Shown here piece after piece: positions 46,620 through 60,217 of a DNA stretch of 64,000 bases. Both the position numbers and the translations under genes were made by a program. The notes below the pieces were generated by a model that was not told where the DNA came from, made no database searches, and was given only the letters and a program-made list of their open reading frames with translations. Positions within the stretch are counted from its first letter, which is position 1, and each line of letters starts with the position of its first letter. Source of the DNA: Niebla homalea (Eukaryota; Ascomycota; Lecanoromycetes; Lecanorales; Ramalinaceae); assembly GCA_019925105.1 (NCBI GenBank), contig JAHGAU010000013.1, positions 124,001 to 188,000 of the forward strand, written 5' to 3'.

Positions 46620-49600
46620 TTTAAGGATAATATAATATAACGTATACGGAAAAGCAGTTAAAGCCATAATATTAATATTTAAATTTAAGGAAATAAAGGA
46701 TATCGATATTATAACGATATAAAAATTACTATATAATCCGTATACTTACTTTTCAATTAACCCGGAAGATGGTTTCTACCTGGCCTTTAAGGATAATAAG
46801 ATAACGTAAATATACTTCTTTATTAATAAAAGGTTAAATATAAATAGTTAAAACGTTATTTATTATGGAGGGAACCTATATATATTCCGGATCGTACGAG
46901 AAAAGGATATTAAGGGTACCTTAAATATTTATAATACGTATAATCCGTTACCAGCTAATAAAAAGAAACCCTTTACGATCCCGTTACTTAAAGATATTAT
47001 AACCGCACCTAATAAATACCTCTTAATAAAAGACTTTAATCTTTATTATGTTTAATAAAATAAGGATAGTTATATGATTAGTTATACTGAATTTAAGGAG
47101 CTATTAATAATTATTATACGGTTTAACCTTATATTATTAACGTTAAAAAAGGCTATTATATAAGAAAGCTATAAACTTAGGATTATAATTAACTTAATAT
47201 TTAACTCGGAAGGTATTATTAACTTAATTATAATATACGGACCTTAAAAAAACCTAAAATACGGTTCAAATTATATCCCGATATAGACGACCTTAAACTG
47301 GTCTATCAATATAACTCCGCCTTTACTATTTAAATAAACGTAAAAGACGGTTAAGGAAGCCAAGATATTAATAAAGGTAATAAAAATAATATCCCAGTTA
47401 ACGGAACGTCCCCGGCTTAATAGCAAAGAATAAATCGACCGTTTTATAAAACGGATAATAAAGGCTTTAAATAAAGTAATTAATATTATAATCTTAATAA
47501 TAAAGCCGTCTTAAAGAGTTAAAACCTATTAAAATAAGGAATATATAAAGGTAATTATAAAGGTAAAAGCGCTTATAAAGTAAGTTATTAAATATAAAAA
47601 CCGGGAAACGCTTTAACGGCTAAAGGAAGCTTAAAAAAAAAAAAGGAAAAATTATTTAAAAAGTTAAATAAATATACTTCCGGACTATAGTATATAACTT
47701 AGCGGTTTCCCTTTATAATATCTAGAAGTTAATAAAATACGGTAAAGAATAAAGTGGGAAACCTAAACTTATCCCCAAGTTTTTACCCTTAAAAAGATTA
47801 AACGGTACGGTAATAAATACCTTTAACGGTAAGATTAAGGCTCTTTAAGGGATATTTTTTCCCCGTTACCGGAAACTAACCTAGTAGATATCGATAGCAC
47901 AATATATCCTGAATTAATAATAATAAGTAAGGTAATAATTTAAGAGATAATAATTAAAGCGATTAATAAGCCGAAGAAGGATAAAGCCCTTAGACTTAAC
48001 GGTATATTAAATAGGTTCCTATCCATAATAACGTTATTATTTAAAAAGGTCTTTATTTACTTATTTTAAGCCTACTTTAATATAGGATATTACCCCCGTA
48101 AATTTAAGGAGGCCAAAACGATTATCCTTAAGAAGCCGGTTAAGTTAAATTACTTAAAGGTAAAATTATATAGACCTATAATACTCCTTTATACGTTAAG
48201 GAAGGCTTTAAAAATAGTAATTATAAAGATCCTAAGTAATTACGTAAAAGGGTATAAGTTACTCTTTAATTAATAAATAAAAGCAAAAAAAGGACGGTTA
48301 ACGGAAACGGCTCTTAAAAACTTAATTAATAACGTATATACGGTATAAGGTTATAGAAAGAAATACGTTATAAGTTTTCTTTCTTTAAATATTATAGGGA
48401 CGTTTAATAAGGTAAATTATTAAAGGTTGCTATATAATTTACGGAAAAAAGGGTCTTATCTTTCTTCGTAAATTAAATAAAGAGTTTCCTAAGTAATTAA
48501 ACAACGTTAATTAACCTAAGATAAAAGATAAGTACGATAAAGCCTATAATAACCAAGATTCCTTAGGTTATACTTATTTTTTTAGTCTTATTCTTATTCT
48601 TTAACGGCCCGCTTATTAAAGACTTAATAAAGTTAAAATAAAAAGTTTAAGTAAAGGGCTTTATTAACGATATTTACCTCTTAACTTATAATACGTTTAC
48701 TTATATAAACTATTTAAAGTTAAAATAGGCTTATAAAGTCTATTTACGATAAATAAAAATATATAAGGCTTAGTTCGCCTTATATAAGTATAAGCTTATT
48801 TATATAATAAAGAGCCCAAAGCTATATAATATAATAGCTATAGTAAACTTAAATAATATAACGGTAAAACCGGAAGTTAATATTAAAGTACTCGGCCTAT
48901 AAATCGATAAGAAATTGGACTAAAAGGACTATATAAAAAAGGTTTAAAAGAAGATAATTTCGCAGGAAAAAGGCCTTATTTACCTTATGGCGTCGACGTA
49001 AAAAGCTATTTTATAAAAGGTTAAAACTATTTACCAGGCAGTTATAAAGCCTATAATAACGTACGTAATAATTATTTAATATATACTTAAAGGTACGTTT
49101 AAATATAGGAAAAAGCCCGTTTAATAACTATAAAAGGTTTAAAACCGATACTTAAGAATAATAAATAAAGTATATAAAGCGACTCCCGTCCCGGTATTAA
49201 AATCCAAGGTTTTTATATTATTAATAAAGCTGATCTTAAATTAAATAATTATTTAAGCGAAACTTAAAAAAGGTATAAACTTAATTACGTTAATAAAAAA
49301 CGAACGTATTCATTAAAATTATAAAAGGCCTTAAATAAGAAAACGTAAAAAAGCGGTACTTACCCTTCCCACGGAAGTTAAATTAAAATAAGCTAAAAAA
49401 GAAATCGACTTAATTTACGTTTAAGAAGTTAACGTAAAAGTATATAAACTTTTATTTAAAATAAAAACGGCGGAAGAAAAAAGGTTATAAAAATAAAGTT
49501 AATAACGATTACCTTATAAACTATAAAGAAGTAAATAAAGTATTAACGTAAATATAAAAAATCGATCTTTTAAGGGCGATAATACCCGGCGTTAAATAAC

Positions 49601-50280
49601 GATAAGGTTATTAATAAGTATCTCCGGCATTACGGAATTATAAAAAAAAACGATAATACGTTAATAATCTAACTTTAAATAAGTAAGAATAGCTTAACTT
49701 ATTTCCTTTTTATTATATACGTTAATAGCCGGATTAACGTTAATTACGAATATAAATAATAAAAGTAAAACGCCGTATACGTATTAATCTCTTATTTATT
49801 ATTTAAAGAACTTAAACCGGGATTAATTAAAAGGATAAGGATTAACGATTATCGTTAAATATTTACTAATAAAAAGGGTATTAAGGCAGCCGTTAAATTT
49901 ATAATAATTACAGGCTTATTATTATAGTTTAGCTTAATTAAGGAAATAAAGGAAGTGGTTAAGGATTTAATTAAGAAACCTTACCGTTAACCTAAAGGTA
50001 AAAAGTAGCGGTAGGAAAATTATACCCAATAAAAAACTAAGGGGGCTATAAATACCGGGGCGGCGTAAAAAATAATATTATATCGGTTAATAAAATCGTA
50101 TAAATAAGGTAATAATAATATATATATCGGTAAAAATATTTAATAATATAATCGGAATTCTAAAATTTTAATATTAAATAAACTTATAAAGTAACGGAAG
50201 AGTAATAAGTTTAAAAGTAACCCTTAAATAAATTTAATTATAATATTATAGGTTTTCTTAGAAAAAACGTACAAATAAAT
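46620..50280 (+). pseudogene. L6 ORF2 (endonuclease and reverse transcriptase), degraded but most readable copy
   Basis: The start reads YAFKDNII then AVKAIILIFKFKEIKDIDIITI, the LQLNVxR...EIxDIxIIxIQEP beginning of an APE endonuclease. At about 47,031-47,072 KDFNLYYV is followed by a stop where Trp is expected. RT blocks are YYPRKFKEAKTIILKKPVKLNYLK near 48,090-48,160, a GxPQGSPLSPxLFLxF equivalent near 48,550, and FINDIYLLTY at 48,660-48,690, with one Asp of FVDD now Asn. Stops replace Gln and Trp. It would carry out target-primed reverse transcription; it is dead here. Confidence 0.8.
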
Positions 50281-50472
50281 TCCTACTCTTTAAACGGCCA
50301 TAAATGCTCTTAGCCCTTAAGACGTAAGTAAAGGCTAGGTAGATACCGGTTTTTATTCTTAACGTTATAGATATCAGGTTTTTTACGGTTATTAATAAGG
50401 TTAAATGGCCGAGTATTAAAGAACGCCGGAATTAACTTAACTAGATCCGTAATATAAATCAATCAATCAATC

Positions 50473-50484
50473 AAATATCGATAT
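50473..50484. repeat. Target-site duplication of L6, right copy (12 bp)
   Basis: Exact repeat of 44,688-44,699; L5 ORF2 resumes here (TTTAATATATTTATACTTTT matches L2 at about 17,226). Confidence 0.88.
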
Positions 50485-51076
50485 TTAATATATTTATACT
50501 TTTAAGGGTAATATAATATAACGTACGTAAGGAAGTAATTAAAACCGTAATATTAATATTTAGATTTAAGGAAATAAAAAATATTAATATTATAACGATA
50601 TAAAAGTTATTATATAATCCGTATATTTACTTTTTAATTAACCCGGGAGATAATTTCTATTTAACCTTTAAAAGTAATAAAATAATACGGATATATTTCT
50701 TTATTAATAAAAAATTAAATATAAATAATTAAAATATTATTTATTACGGAAGGAATTTATATATATTCCGGATTATATAAAAAAGGGATATTAAAGGTAA
50801 CTTAAATATTTATAATACGTATAATCCGTTATTAATTAATAGGAAAAAACCCTTTATAATCCCGTTATTTAAGGATATTATAATTATATTTAATAAATAT
50901 TTTTTAATAAAAGATTTTAATCTTTATTACGTTTAATAAAATAAAAACGGTTATATAATTAATTATATTAAATTTAAGGAATTATTAATAATTATTATAC
51001 GGTTTAATTTTACATTATTAACATTAAAAAAGGCTATTATATAAGAAAGCCGTAAATTTAAGATTATAATTAATTT
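50485..51076 (+). pseudogene. L5 ORF2, endonuclease part between L6 and L7
   Basis: This 592-bp piece of L5 aligns with L6 46,611-47,190. It holds the endonuclease box (about 50,901-50,940, KDFNLYYV then a stop) and ends at AGATTATAATTAATTT, where L7 enters. More mutated than the same part of L6. Confidence 0.78.
51065..51076. repeat. Target-site duplication of L7, left copy (12 bp)
   Basis: TATAATTAATTT recurs exactly at 56,917-56,928. Confidence 0.82.
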
Positions 51077-51279
51077 GATTGATTAATTGATTGATTGATT
51101 TATACTACGGGTCTAGTTAAGCTAATTCCGGCGTTCTTTAATATGCGGCGTTTTAACCTTATTAATAACCGTAAAAACCTGATACTTATAACGTTAAAAT
51201 AAAAACCGGCATTTACCAGGCTTTTACCCTTTATCTTTTAAGGTAAAGGATATTAATAACCGTTTAGAGAGTAATAATT

Positions 51280-54200
51280 TATTTATATATTTCCTATATT
51301 TTAACTCCCCAAGAAAATCCGTAATATTATAACCGTATCCTTATAAGGGTTATTTTTAAATTCATTATTCTTTTATTCCTTTATATATTTATATTACTTT
51401 AATCTTATATAATACTTTTAAATATCCTTATTAATATTTATACGTTTAATATATATTTTTTTTATATTATTATTGCCGTTAACTCCTTTAAAGACTTTTA
51501 ATAAGTATTTATTATTATATCTTTACGGTTATAGAAAATGCTTTCCGGTTCATATAATTAACGTAACTGGTTTCCGTTCTTTTTTTTCTTTTTTAATTAA
51601 TAACGGGTTTTCTCCGTAAGGTCTTTAATAATTTCGTTTATCTTTATAATAAGGTTAAACTATAATAATAATCCGGTAAACATTATAAACTTAATAATTA
51701 CCCGTATATTTTACTTTATAAATAATATCTAACGGTAATTATAAGTATTAACTTTTATAATAAATTTTAATTTAACCTTTATAAATAAAGGATAAGAAAT
51801 AAGAATATATATAACGTTTTGCTTTTTTTATTTATACTTATATCCGGCGTTTATCTAACCTTTAATATATATAATAAATAGGAAATAAGTTAAACCGTTT
51901 TTACCCGTCCGGAATTAAATCGTTAATATATTATTACCCTTCCTTATAATATTATAACGGCGGAAATATTTATTAATAATTTTTTTATCGTTAAGAATTA
52001 AGTAATAATAACCTTAAAGTATAAAGTCTTTATATTTCCGTTAATATTTGGTTTATTTTATTATAGTTTATAAAATAATTATTATAATTTTTACTTTTTA
52101 AATCCTTTTAATTTTAATTTTTTTTACGCTTAATAGGAATTTATATCCGTTTAAGTTAATTTTTAAAATACTGATAAGGTTAATTTTTTCTCCGCTTATT
52201 CTTACTTTATCTTAATAAGAAAAGAAATAAATATTTTTAATTTATTCCTTTTAATTTTAAGCTTATTGAAATTCTGGCGGATTTATTTATTTCTTATTAT
52301 CGTAATTAAGTATATATATTTCTTTAACCTTATTTAAGTAATTATTTAATTTAATAAGATTTTAATTAATAGTATAAAGACCTTAAACTTTAATACCGGG
52401 ATAAAGGTTACTTTATAAATACCGTTAATTACTTTTAAATATTAATTCTGGATTTTTTATAATATTTAAATAAATTCTTTCCTATATCCCGGAGTATTTT
52501 TAAGTATATATTAAATAACTATAATATATATTATAGTTAACTTTATTATAGCTTAATAAATAATTTAAGTTTTTTATAACGTAACTCCCTATATCGATAT
52601 AACGAGATAAATAAATTTTTTTTTTTTTTTTATAAAGTTATTTTCTTTTAAACCTTTCTTATATAATCCTTTTAATTAAACTTTTTATTTATTTAAAAAT
52701 TAAGGACTTTAATACTGGTATCCGGCTTTATTATAATTTTATTTAAATTTATTATAGTTATTATATTATATAATTTTAAGCTTTTAATTATATAAATAAA
52801 TTTATATTTATATAATATAAATTAAGCCCCGTAAATTTCTACTTATTAAAAATAAACTTTATAAACTTATTTTAATTCTAAATAATTTATATATATAAAG
52901 GTATTATAGATTAAAAAATAAATATTATTAATAAAGTTTTTAACTTAAACCTTTTATTTTAACTTAATAAACTTTTTAATTAATAAACTATTAAAGAATA
53001 AAAATAATATAAAAGAAATAAGTAATCCTTAAGGAATCCTTATTATAATAGGCTTTATTAAGCTTATTTTTTATCTTAAGTTAATTAATATAGTTTAATT
53101 GCTTAAGAAATTCTTTATTTATTTAATTAAGAAGGATAATATTTTTTTCTTTTTTAAATTATATAATAACCTTTAATAATTTATTTTATTGAAAATACCT
53201 ATAATATTAAAAGAAAGAAAACTTATAATATATTTCTTCCTATAACTTTATACCGTATATATACCGTTAATTAATCCTTTAAGGGTTATTTTTATTAATT
53301 AATTTCTCCTTATTTTTATTTATTAATTAAAAAGAAGTCCGTAGTTCTTTATATAGTTATTAAGGATCCTCGTTATTACCGTCTTTAAGGTCTTCTTTAA
53401 CGTATATAAGAATATAATAAGTTTATAAAATTTTACCTTAAAGTAATCCAGCTTAATAAGCTTTTTAAGGATAATTATTTTTACCTTTTTAAACTTACAT
53501 AAGTAATAACCGACGTTAAAATATATTTAAAAAAATAAATAAAAACCTTTTTAAAAAGTAAAATTATTATTATTAAAAATCTATTAAGAATCCTATTTAA
53601 TTCCGGGGCTTTATCCTTCTTTAATTTATTAATTGCCTTAATTATTATATCTTATATTATTACCTTATTTATTAATACGGGGTCGGGGTATAAAACGTTA
53701 TTAATATCGTTTAAATTAACTTTTAATAGAGGGGGGAAAAATATTCCTTTAAGGACCTTAATCTTACCGTTAAAGGTATTAATTAATATATTATCGGATC
53801 TTTTAAGGGGTAAGAATTTAAAAATAAACTTTAATTTCTTACTTTATTTTTTATTATATTTTATTAACTTTTAAATATTATAAAGTAAAACCGTTAAATT
53901 ATATACCGTAAATTAAAAGTATATTTACTTAATTTTCTTAATAGTTTTTTCCTTTTTTTTCTTAAATAATCCTTAATTAATTAAGTATTTTTTAATTTTT
54001 ATATTTAAAAGTTTATTTAATTAATTTTTTCGCCTTTATAATCGCGGTTATATACTTTTTATTTTAATAAATTTTAACTCTTTAAAAGGGTTTTATTATT
54101 AAAATAGTTTTATTAATTATTTTATTTAATATTTTTATTACTTACTTTATAAAGAGGTCGATCCGGTTTTTATTATTTAATTAAGGGAGGTCCGTAAATT

Positions 54201-54900
54201 ATACTATTATCTCTTTTACTTTTATATAAATCTTTATTTCCTTAACCGTTTTTTACGCCCTTTTTACCGGTAATAATATGGTTATATTAACGGTCTAATT
54301 TAAGGTTATTTATATCGGTATATAGTCCGAGTTATATTTTAAGTCCTTTTATAACTTATATATTACGATTATACCGGCAATCCTTTCCGTATTAAAGGCT
54401 AAATTAATCGTTATTTTAAACTTATAACTTTTTTATATAATAATCCCTTATAATATTAATAATAAGAAATTAACTTAAATAATAATTATTAATAAGTTAT
54501 CCGATTTAACGTAATTTATTATATACCCTTTTTTATTTTATATATAATAATATAAGTTAAAGTTTTTAAATAATATATATTTATTTAAAATAATTAAAAC
54601 CTCTTTAAGTAACGGTATTATAAAAGGTTTTTCCTTATTAACCGGCGGTAAATTATATATATTATAAATATTAAGGTCGCTTTTTAAGTCCCCTTCTTTT
54701 ATAATATAGAATATATAAAGGTTTTTATTATAATAAGTAATATCCTAGTTATTTACGTTAAACTATTTATTTATAAAGAAGTATATTTTAATCGTCTTAT
54801 CCCCTTTAAAGGTTAAGTAAAACCTTTCTTTTAAGTTAATAAACGAATATATATATAAATTATATAATAATTCTTATATTATTATAATATTAACGTTTTT
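51280..54900 (-). pseudogene. L7 ORF2 (endonuclease and reverse transcriptase), degraded
   Basis: On the - strand the order mirrors L2 and L6. The segment near 53,600-52,900 corresponds to the RT fingers and palm by alignment with L6, with a poly-T/A slip at 52,615-52,632. Individual catalytic residues are hard to read because of the RIP load and divergence from subfamily A. The segment 52,280-51,960 matches L8 60,519-60,840. Confidence 0.6.
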
Positions 54901-56877
54901 AATTTCTTTAAACTTAAATATTAATATTACGGTTTTAATTTTTTTATTATGGACGTTATATTATATTACTTTTAAAAACGTTAATATATTATATATTAAC
55001 CTTTATAAGGGCTCTCTTTTTTATATTTATTTAAGTTACGGATTTCTTATTAAAGTTAAGCGTTTTTTAATTTAATATTTTTTTAATTATTATTAAAGAT
55101 ATAAAATAATTAACCCTTAAGGTTAAGATTATAAAAAGATTTCTTTTCTTTATTAATATTTACCCTTTATTATTTAATTAATTAAGCTTACGTTTTAAGG
55201 TTATTTTTAATTAATTTATTAAATTAATTTTATACGTATTATACCGTTAAATTTTCGCGGTTATCCGGATTTCTTTATATTTAGTTTTTTTAGCTTTTAT
55301 TATATATTTAAAATCTTATATTAAATATCCTTTTTTATTATATATAACGTATTTAAACGTATCCTTTATAAGCTTTTTAATTATTAATTTTATATACTTA
55401 TAAGTATTATAACCCTTAATATAAATTATATATTTTATAATATTAAAGTATTTTATAATAATATATTTATAATTTTAATATTTAAAATATTAATAAATAT
55501 TAACCGTTTTATCCTATAACCAAATTATCTTAAGAAATCCTTTTTTAATAATCCTTTTATTTAGGATATCGTTATATATCTTCGTTAACGTTATACTTAA
55601 TATAATAATAAAATATTTCTTTATATATCTTAAGGAATTAAGCCTTTTTATTACCGGCGGAAACCTATAATTAATAATTTTAAGCTTTAAATAAAAAACT
55701 ATATTCTCTTTTTCTATATTCCTTAATATAATTTTTTTCTTAACTTTTTTAAAACGTAATAAATATATTTTATTTACTATAATGGTAAACAATTACCTTA
55801 AAACCTTAACCGATTTATATTTTCTTTTATTAATTTAAGTTTTAAATTTTTTTAAGCTTTTTTTTACCTTTAAAAATATTATATTAAGGAAAATATTTTT
55901 ATTTTATAATGTATATATTATAATAATCTATTTTATTATTAATTCCGTTATTATTTTAAAAGTTATTATTAATTATAATAAGTTTATTTTTACCGCCGTA
56001 TTTTTTTCCTCGTTATTAAATAAGTAAACCGTTATTATTTTCGCTTTCCTTAATATAATTGTTTTCTCCTCCGTTATCCTTTTATTCTTTACCGCGGGTA
56101 CCTTTTTTATTACCCTCGTTATTTAACTTTTTTTTATTTAAGGGGCCGCCGTTTTTATACTTTTATTTTATATATTTAACCTTAAGCCGCCGTCTTTACC
56201 CTTTATTAACGCCTTTGCTTTTATTCCTTAAGAGTCCCGTAAGCGCTCCGTTTCCCTTAATTTTACCTTTATCTTTATATAGAAGTCCTTTATACCTTTT
56301 AATTTAATTTATAATATTAATTAAGTCTTTAACGTAATATTTTTCTACTTTATTATAAGGAGTTTTTTTAAAGTTTTTACCGCTTCCTTTACCGCCCTTT
56401 TGCCTTCCCTTACCGGGCAACGTATTATCTCCGTTTTTTACCTTTAATCCCTTAAAGTTCCGTTTTCTTTACTGGCTTTATTTCCTTTTTATATACCTTT
56501 AATAATACTTTTATTACGGTCTTCTTACCTTTTCCTTCCGTTTATACCTTTTATTATTAATATTATACCGGCCTTTTTACCCCCTTATTTACTTATTATT
56601 TCCGTATTATTATTATGTATTTTACGCGTTTTAATACGCGTATTTTATTAACTTAATTTTCTTATTTATTTTAAGCGTTATCCGGCTTATTATTATTATA
56701 TTACCCGTATACGTTATTACCGTTTCTATTAATATAGGTTATTTACCCGTTTATTACCTTATTCTTAACCACCACGTTACTTCTACTTATTACACTTAAT
56801 ACACTCCCTTCACTATCGTTAAAGCCATACATATACGTATCGTTTTGGACCTCTGGGGTCCCTTTGTTCGTCGCCAT
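54900..56877 (-). pseudogene. L7 ORF1 (degraded, with a 92-codon sense remnant)
   Basis: The N-terminus reads MATNKGTPEVQNDTYMYGF and stays open for about 44 codons. The open stretch 55,792-55,514 (92 codons) contains KLKIINYRFPPVIKRLNSLR, then YIKK and KIYNDILNKR, homologous residue by residue to L5 43,979-44,167. This supports both as true ORF1 coding sequence. An open frame at 56,059-56,307 on the + strand is antisense and not a gene. The ORF1/ORF2 border is approximate. Confidence 0.72.
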
Positions 56878-56916
56878 CCGTCTTTTAATTATTATTATAA
56901 TCTATTTTATTAATCT

Positions 56917-56928
56917 TATAATTAATTT
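56917..56928. repeat. Target-site duplication of L7, right copy (12 bp)
   Basis: Exact repeat of 51,065-51,076; L5 resumes with TTAATATTCGGCTTAGAAGG. Confidence 0.82.
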
Positions 56929-59900
56929 AATATTCGGCTTAGAAGGTATTATTAACTTAATTATAATATATAAACCTTAAAAGCACTTAAAATATAATTT
57001 AGATTATATCTTAATATAAATAACCCTAAACTGGTCCGTTAATATAACTCCGCTTTTACCGTTTAAACGAATATAGAAAACAATTAAGGAAATTAAAGTA
57101 TTTATAAAAATAATAAAGTTAATATCTTAATTAATAAAGTTCCCCCAACTTAATAATAAGGAATAAATCGACCGTTTTATAAAGTAAATAATAAATGCTT
57201 TAAATAAAATAATTAACGTTATAATCTTAATAATAAAACCGTCTTAAAGAATTAAAACCTATTAAAATAAGGAATATATAAAGGTAATCATAAAGGTAAA
57301 AACGCTTATAAAATAAATTATTAAGTATAGGAACCGGGAAACGCTTTAACGGTTAAAAGAAACTTAAAAGGAAAAGGAAAAAATTATTTAAAAAATTAAA
57401 TAAATATATTTCCGGGCTATAATATATAACTTAACGGTTTCTTTTTACGGTATTTAAAAGCTAATAAAATACGGTAGGGAATAAAGTAAAAAACTTAAAT
57501 TTATTTTTAAGTTTTTACCTTTAAAAGATTAAACGGTATAATAATAAATATTTTTAACGGTAAAATTAAAACTCTTAAAAAAACGTTTTTCCCTTATTAC
57601 CGGAAATTAACCTAATAAATATTAACGGTACGGTATATTTTAAATTAATAATAATAAATAAAATAATAACTTAAAAAATAATAATTAAAACGATTAATAA
57701 ATTAAAAAAATAAGGCTTTTAAATTTAACGGTATATTAAATAAGTTTTTATTTATAATAATATTATTATTTAAAAAGGTTTTTATTTATTTATTTTAAGC
57801 TTACCTTAATATAAGATATTACCCCCGTAAATTTAAGGAGGTTAAAACGATTATCCTTAAGAAGTTAATTAAGTTAAATTACTTAAAGGTAAAATTATAT
57901 AGATTTATAATATTCTTTTATACGTTAAGGAAAACTTTAAAAATAATAATTATAAAAATCTTAAATAACTATATAAAAAAGTATAAATTACTCCTTAATT
58001 AATAAATAAAAGTAAAAAGAAAATAATTAACGGAAACGCCTTTTAAAGGTTTAATTAATAACGTATATATAATATAAGGTTATAAGAAAAAATACGTTAT
58101 AAATCTTTTTTCCTTAAATATTATAAAGATATTTAATAAAATAAATTATTAAAGATTATTATATAATTTACGGAAAAAAAAGATTTTATTTTTCTTTATA
58201 AATTAAATAAAGAATTTCTTAAGTAATTAAGCAATATTAATTAACTTAAGGTAAAAAACGAATATAATAAAGCTTATAATAATAAGGATTCTTTAAGGGT
58301 TATTTATTTCCTTAATCTTATTTTTATTCTTTAACGGTTTATATATTAAAAATTTAATAAAGTTAAAATAAAAGGTTTAAATAAAAAGCTTTATTAATAA
58401 TATTTACCTTTTAATTTATAGTACGTTTATTTATATAAACTATTTAAAGTTAAAATAAACCTATAAAGTTTACTTATAATAAATAAAAATATATAAAACT
58501 TAATTTGCCCCGTATAAGTATAAACTTATTGATATAATAAAAAGTTTAAAGCTATATAATATAATAGCTATAATAAACTTAAATAATATAATAATAAAAC
58601 CGGAAGTTAATATTAAGGTATTCGGTTTATAAATTAATAAAAAATTAAATTAAAAAAATTATATAAAAAAAATTTAAAAGAAAATAATTTTATAAAAGAA
58701 AAACCTTATTTATTTTACGGCGTTAACGTAAAAAATTACCTTATAGAAAATTAAAACCGTTTATTAAGCGGTTATAAAACCTATAATAATATATATAATA
58801 ATTATTTAATACGTACTTAAAAATATACTTAAATATAGGAAAAAGCTTATCTGGTAATTATAAAAAATCTAAAATTAATATTTAAGAATAATAAATAAAA
58901 TATATAAAGTAACTCCCGTTTCGGTATTAAAATCTAAGGTTTTTATATTATTAATAAAATTAACCTTAAATTAAATAATTACTTAAATAAAGCTTAAAAA
59001 AAGGATAAACTTAATTACGTTAATAGGAAATAAACGTATTTATTAAAACTATAAGAAACCTTAAATAAAAAAACGTAAAAAAACGGTATTTACCCCCCTT
59101 ACGGAAATTAAATTATAATAAATTAAAAAAGAGGTTGACTTAATTTACGTTTAAGAAATTAACGTAAAAATATATAAATTTTTACTTAAAGTAAAAGCAA
59201 TAAAAAAGAAAAAGGCTATAAGGGCGAAATTAATAGCGATTACCCTATAAATTATAAAGAAATAAATAAAGCGTTAACGTAAATACAAAGAATTAATCTT
59301 TTAAAAACGATAATATTTAACTTTAAATAGCGATAAGGTTATTAATAAGTATTTTTAACGTTATAAGATTATAAAGAAAAATAATAACGTATTAATAATT
59401 TAACTCCGGATAAATAAAAATGGTTTAACTTATTTCCTTTTTATTATATACGTTAATAGCCGGACCGATATTAATTATAAATATAAATAATAAAAATAGG
59501 ATGCTATATATATATTAATCTTTTATTTATTATTTAAGGAACTTAAATTAAAATTAATTAAAAGGGTAAGGATTAACGATTATCGTTAAATACTTATTAA
59601 TAAAAAAAGTATTAAAGCGGCCGTTAAATTTATAATAATTATAAGCTTATTATTATAATTTAACTTAACTAAGGAAATAAATAAAATAATTAAAAACTTA
59701 ATTAAAAAACCTTACTGTTAATTTAAAGGCAAAAAATAACGGCGGAAAAACTATATTTAATAGGGGGCTAAAAAGGCTATAAATACCGGAGCGGTATAAA
59801 AAGCGATATTATATTAATTAATAAAATCATATAAATAAAATAATAATAATATATATATTAATAAGGATATTTAATAATATAATCGGAATTTTAAAATTTT

Positions 59901-60204
59901 AATATTAAGTAAACCCGTAAGGTAATAGAAGAATAATAAATTTAAAGGTAATCCTTAAATAGATTTAATCGTAATATTATAGGTTTTCTTAAAAAAGGTA
60001 TATAAATAAATTCTTATTCTTTAAATAACCGTAAATACTTTTAACCCTTAAGACGAGAATAAAAATTAAGTAAATACCGGTTTTTATTCCCGATATTATG
60101 GATATCGGGTTTTTTACGGTTATTAATAAGGCTAAATAGCCGAGTATTAAGGAACGCCGGAATTAGCTTAGTTAGATCCGTAATATAAATCAATCAATCA
60201 ATCA
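56929..60204 (+). pseudogene. L5 ORF2, reverse-transcriptase part and 3' end
   Basis: 3,276 bp aligning with L6 47,190-50,472. YYPRKFKEVKTIILKKLIKLNYLK lies near 57,810-57,880. The RT active site at about 58,389-58,410 reads F-I-N-N-I-Y, with both Asp lost. The 3' untranslated end and (AATC)4 tail stop at 60,204. More RIP damage than L6, fitting the older age required by the nesting. Confidence 0.8.
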
Positions 60205-60217
60205 AATTTATTTAAGG
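60205..60217. repeat. Target-site duplication of L5, right copy (AATTTATTTAAGG)
   Basis: Exact repeat of 42,783-42,795; the Gypsy-2 LTR resumes directly after it. Confidence 0.9.

Larger units (their letters stand above)
44700..50472 (+). mobile_element. LINE L6: full-length subfamily A copy nested in L5
   Basis: 5,773 bp between exact 12-bp duplications. The leader ATATTGAGGAG precedes the ATG at 44,711. The tail is AATCAATCAATC. It is in the same orientation as its host L5 and somewhat less mutated. Because the two are near-identical, the region looks like a tandem partial duplication until the duplication and tail are noticed. Confidence 0.93.
51077..56916 (-). mobile_element. LINE L7: full-length subfamily B copy nested in L5, opposite strand
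   Basis: 5,840 bp between 12-bp duplications. On the - strand it begins with a leader of about 39 bases, then ATGGCGACGAACAAAGGGAC (ATG at 56,877-56,875), and ends in an imperfect (AATC)n tail at 51,077-51,100. Its 3' untranslated end matches L1 and L8 rather than L2, L3 or L6. The ORFs align only loosely with subfamily A. It is therefore a diverged sister lineage sharing the same 5' tip and tail. Confidence 0.9.
42796..60204 (+). mobile_element. LINE L5: full-length subfamily A copy, split by L6 and L7
   Basis: Pieces at 42,796-44,699, 50,485-51,076 and 56,929-60,204 join to about 5,772 bp, the standard full length. The flanking 13-bp duplication is AATTTATTTAAGG at 42,783-42,795 and 60,205-60,217. 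The leader GATAAGTTGGGAAAA precedes the ATG at 42,811. It inserted into the Gypsy-2 3' LTR, then received L6 in the start of its ORF2 and L7 within the endonuclease part. Confidence 0.92.

Noticed and set aside
44700..50484. Tandem segmental duplication of the 42.8-44.7 kb region
   Set aside because: The second copy begins at the conserved LINE tip, ends in the tail, and has an exact 12-bp target duplication. It is a nested insertion.
56059..56307. 82-codon + strand frame
   Set aside because: Antisense to L7 ORF1.
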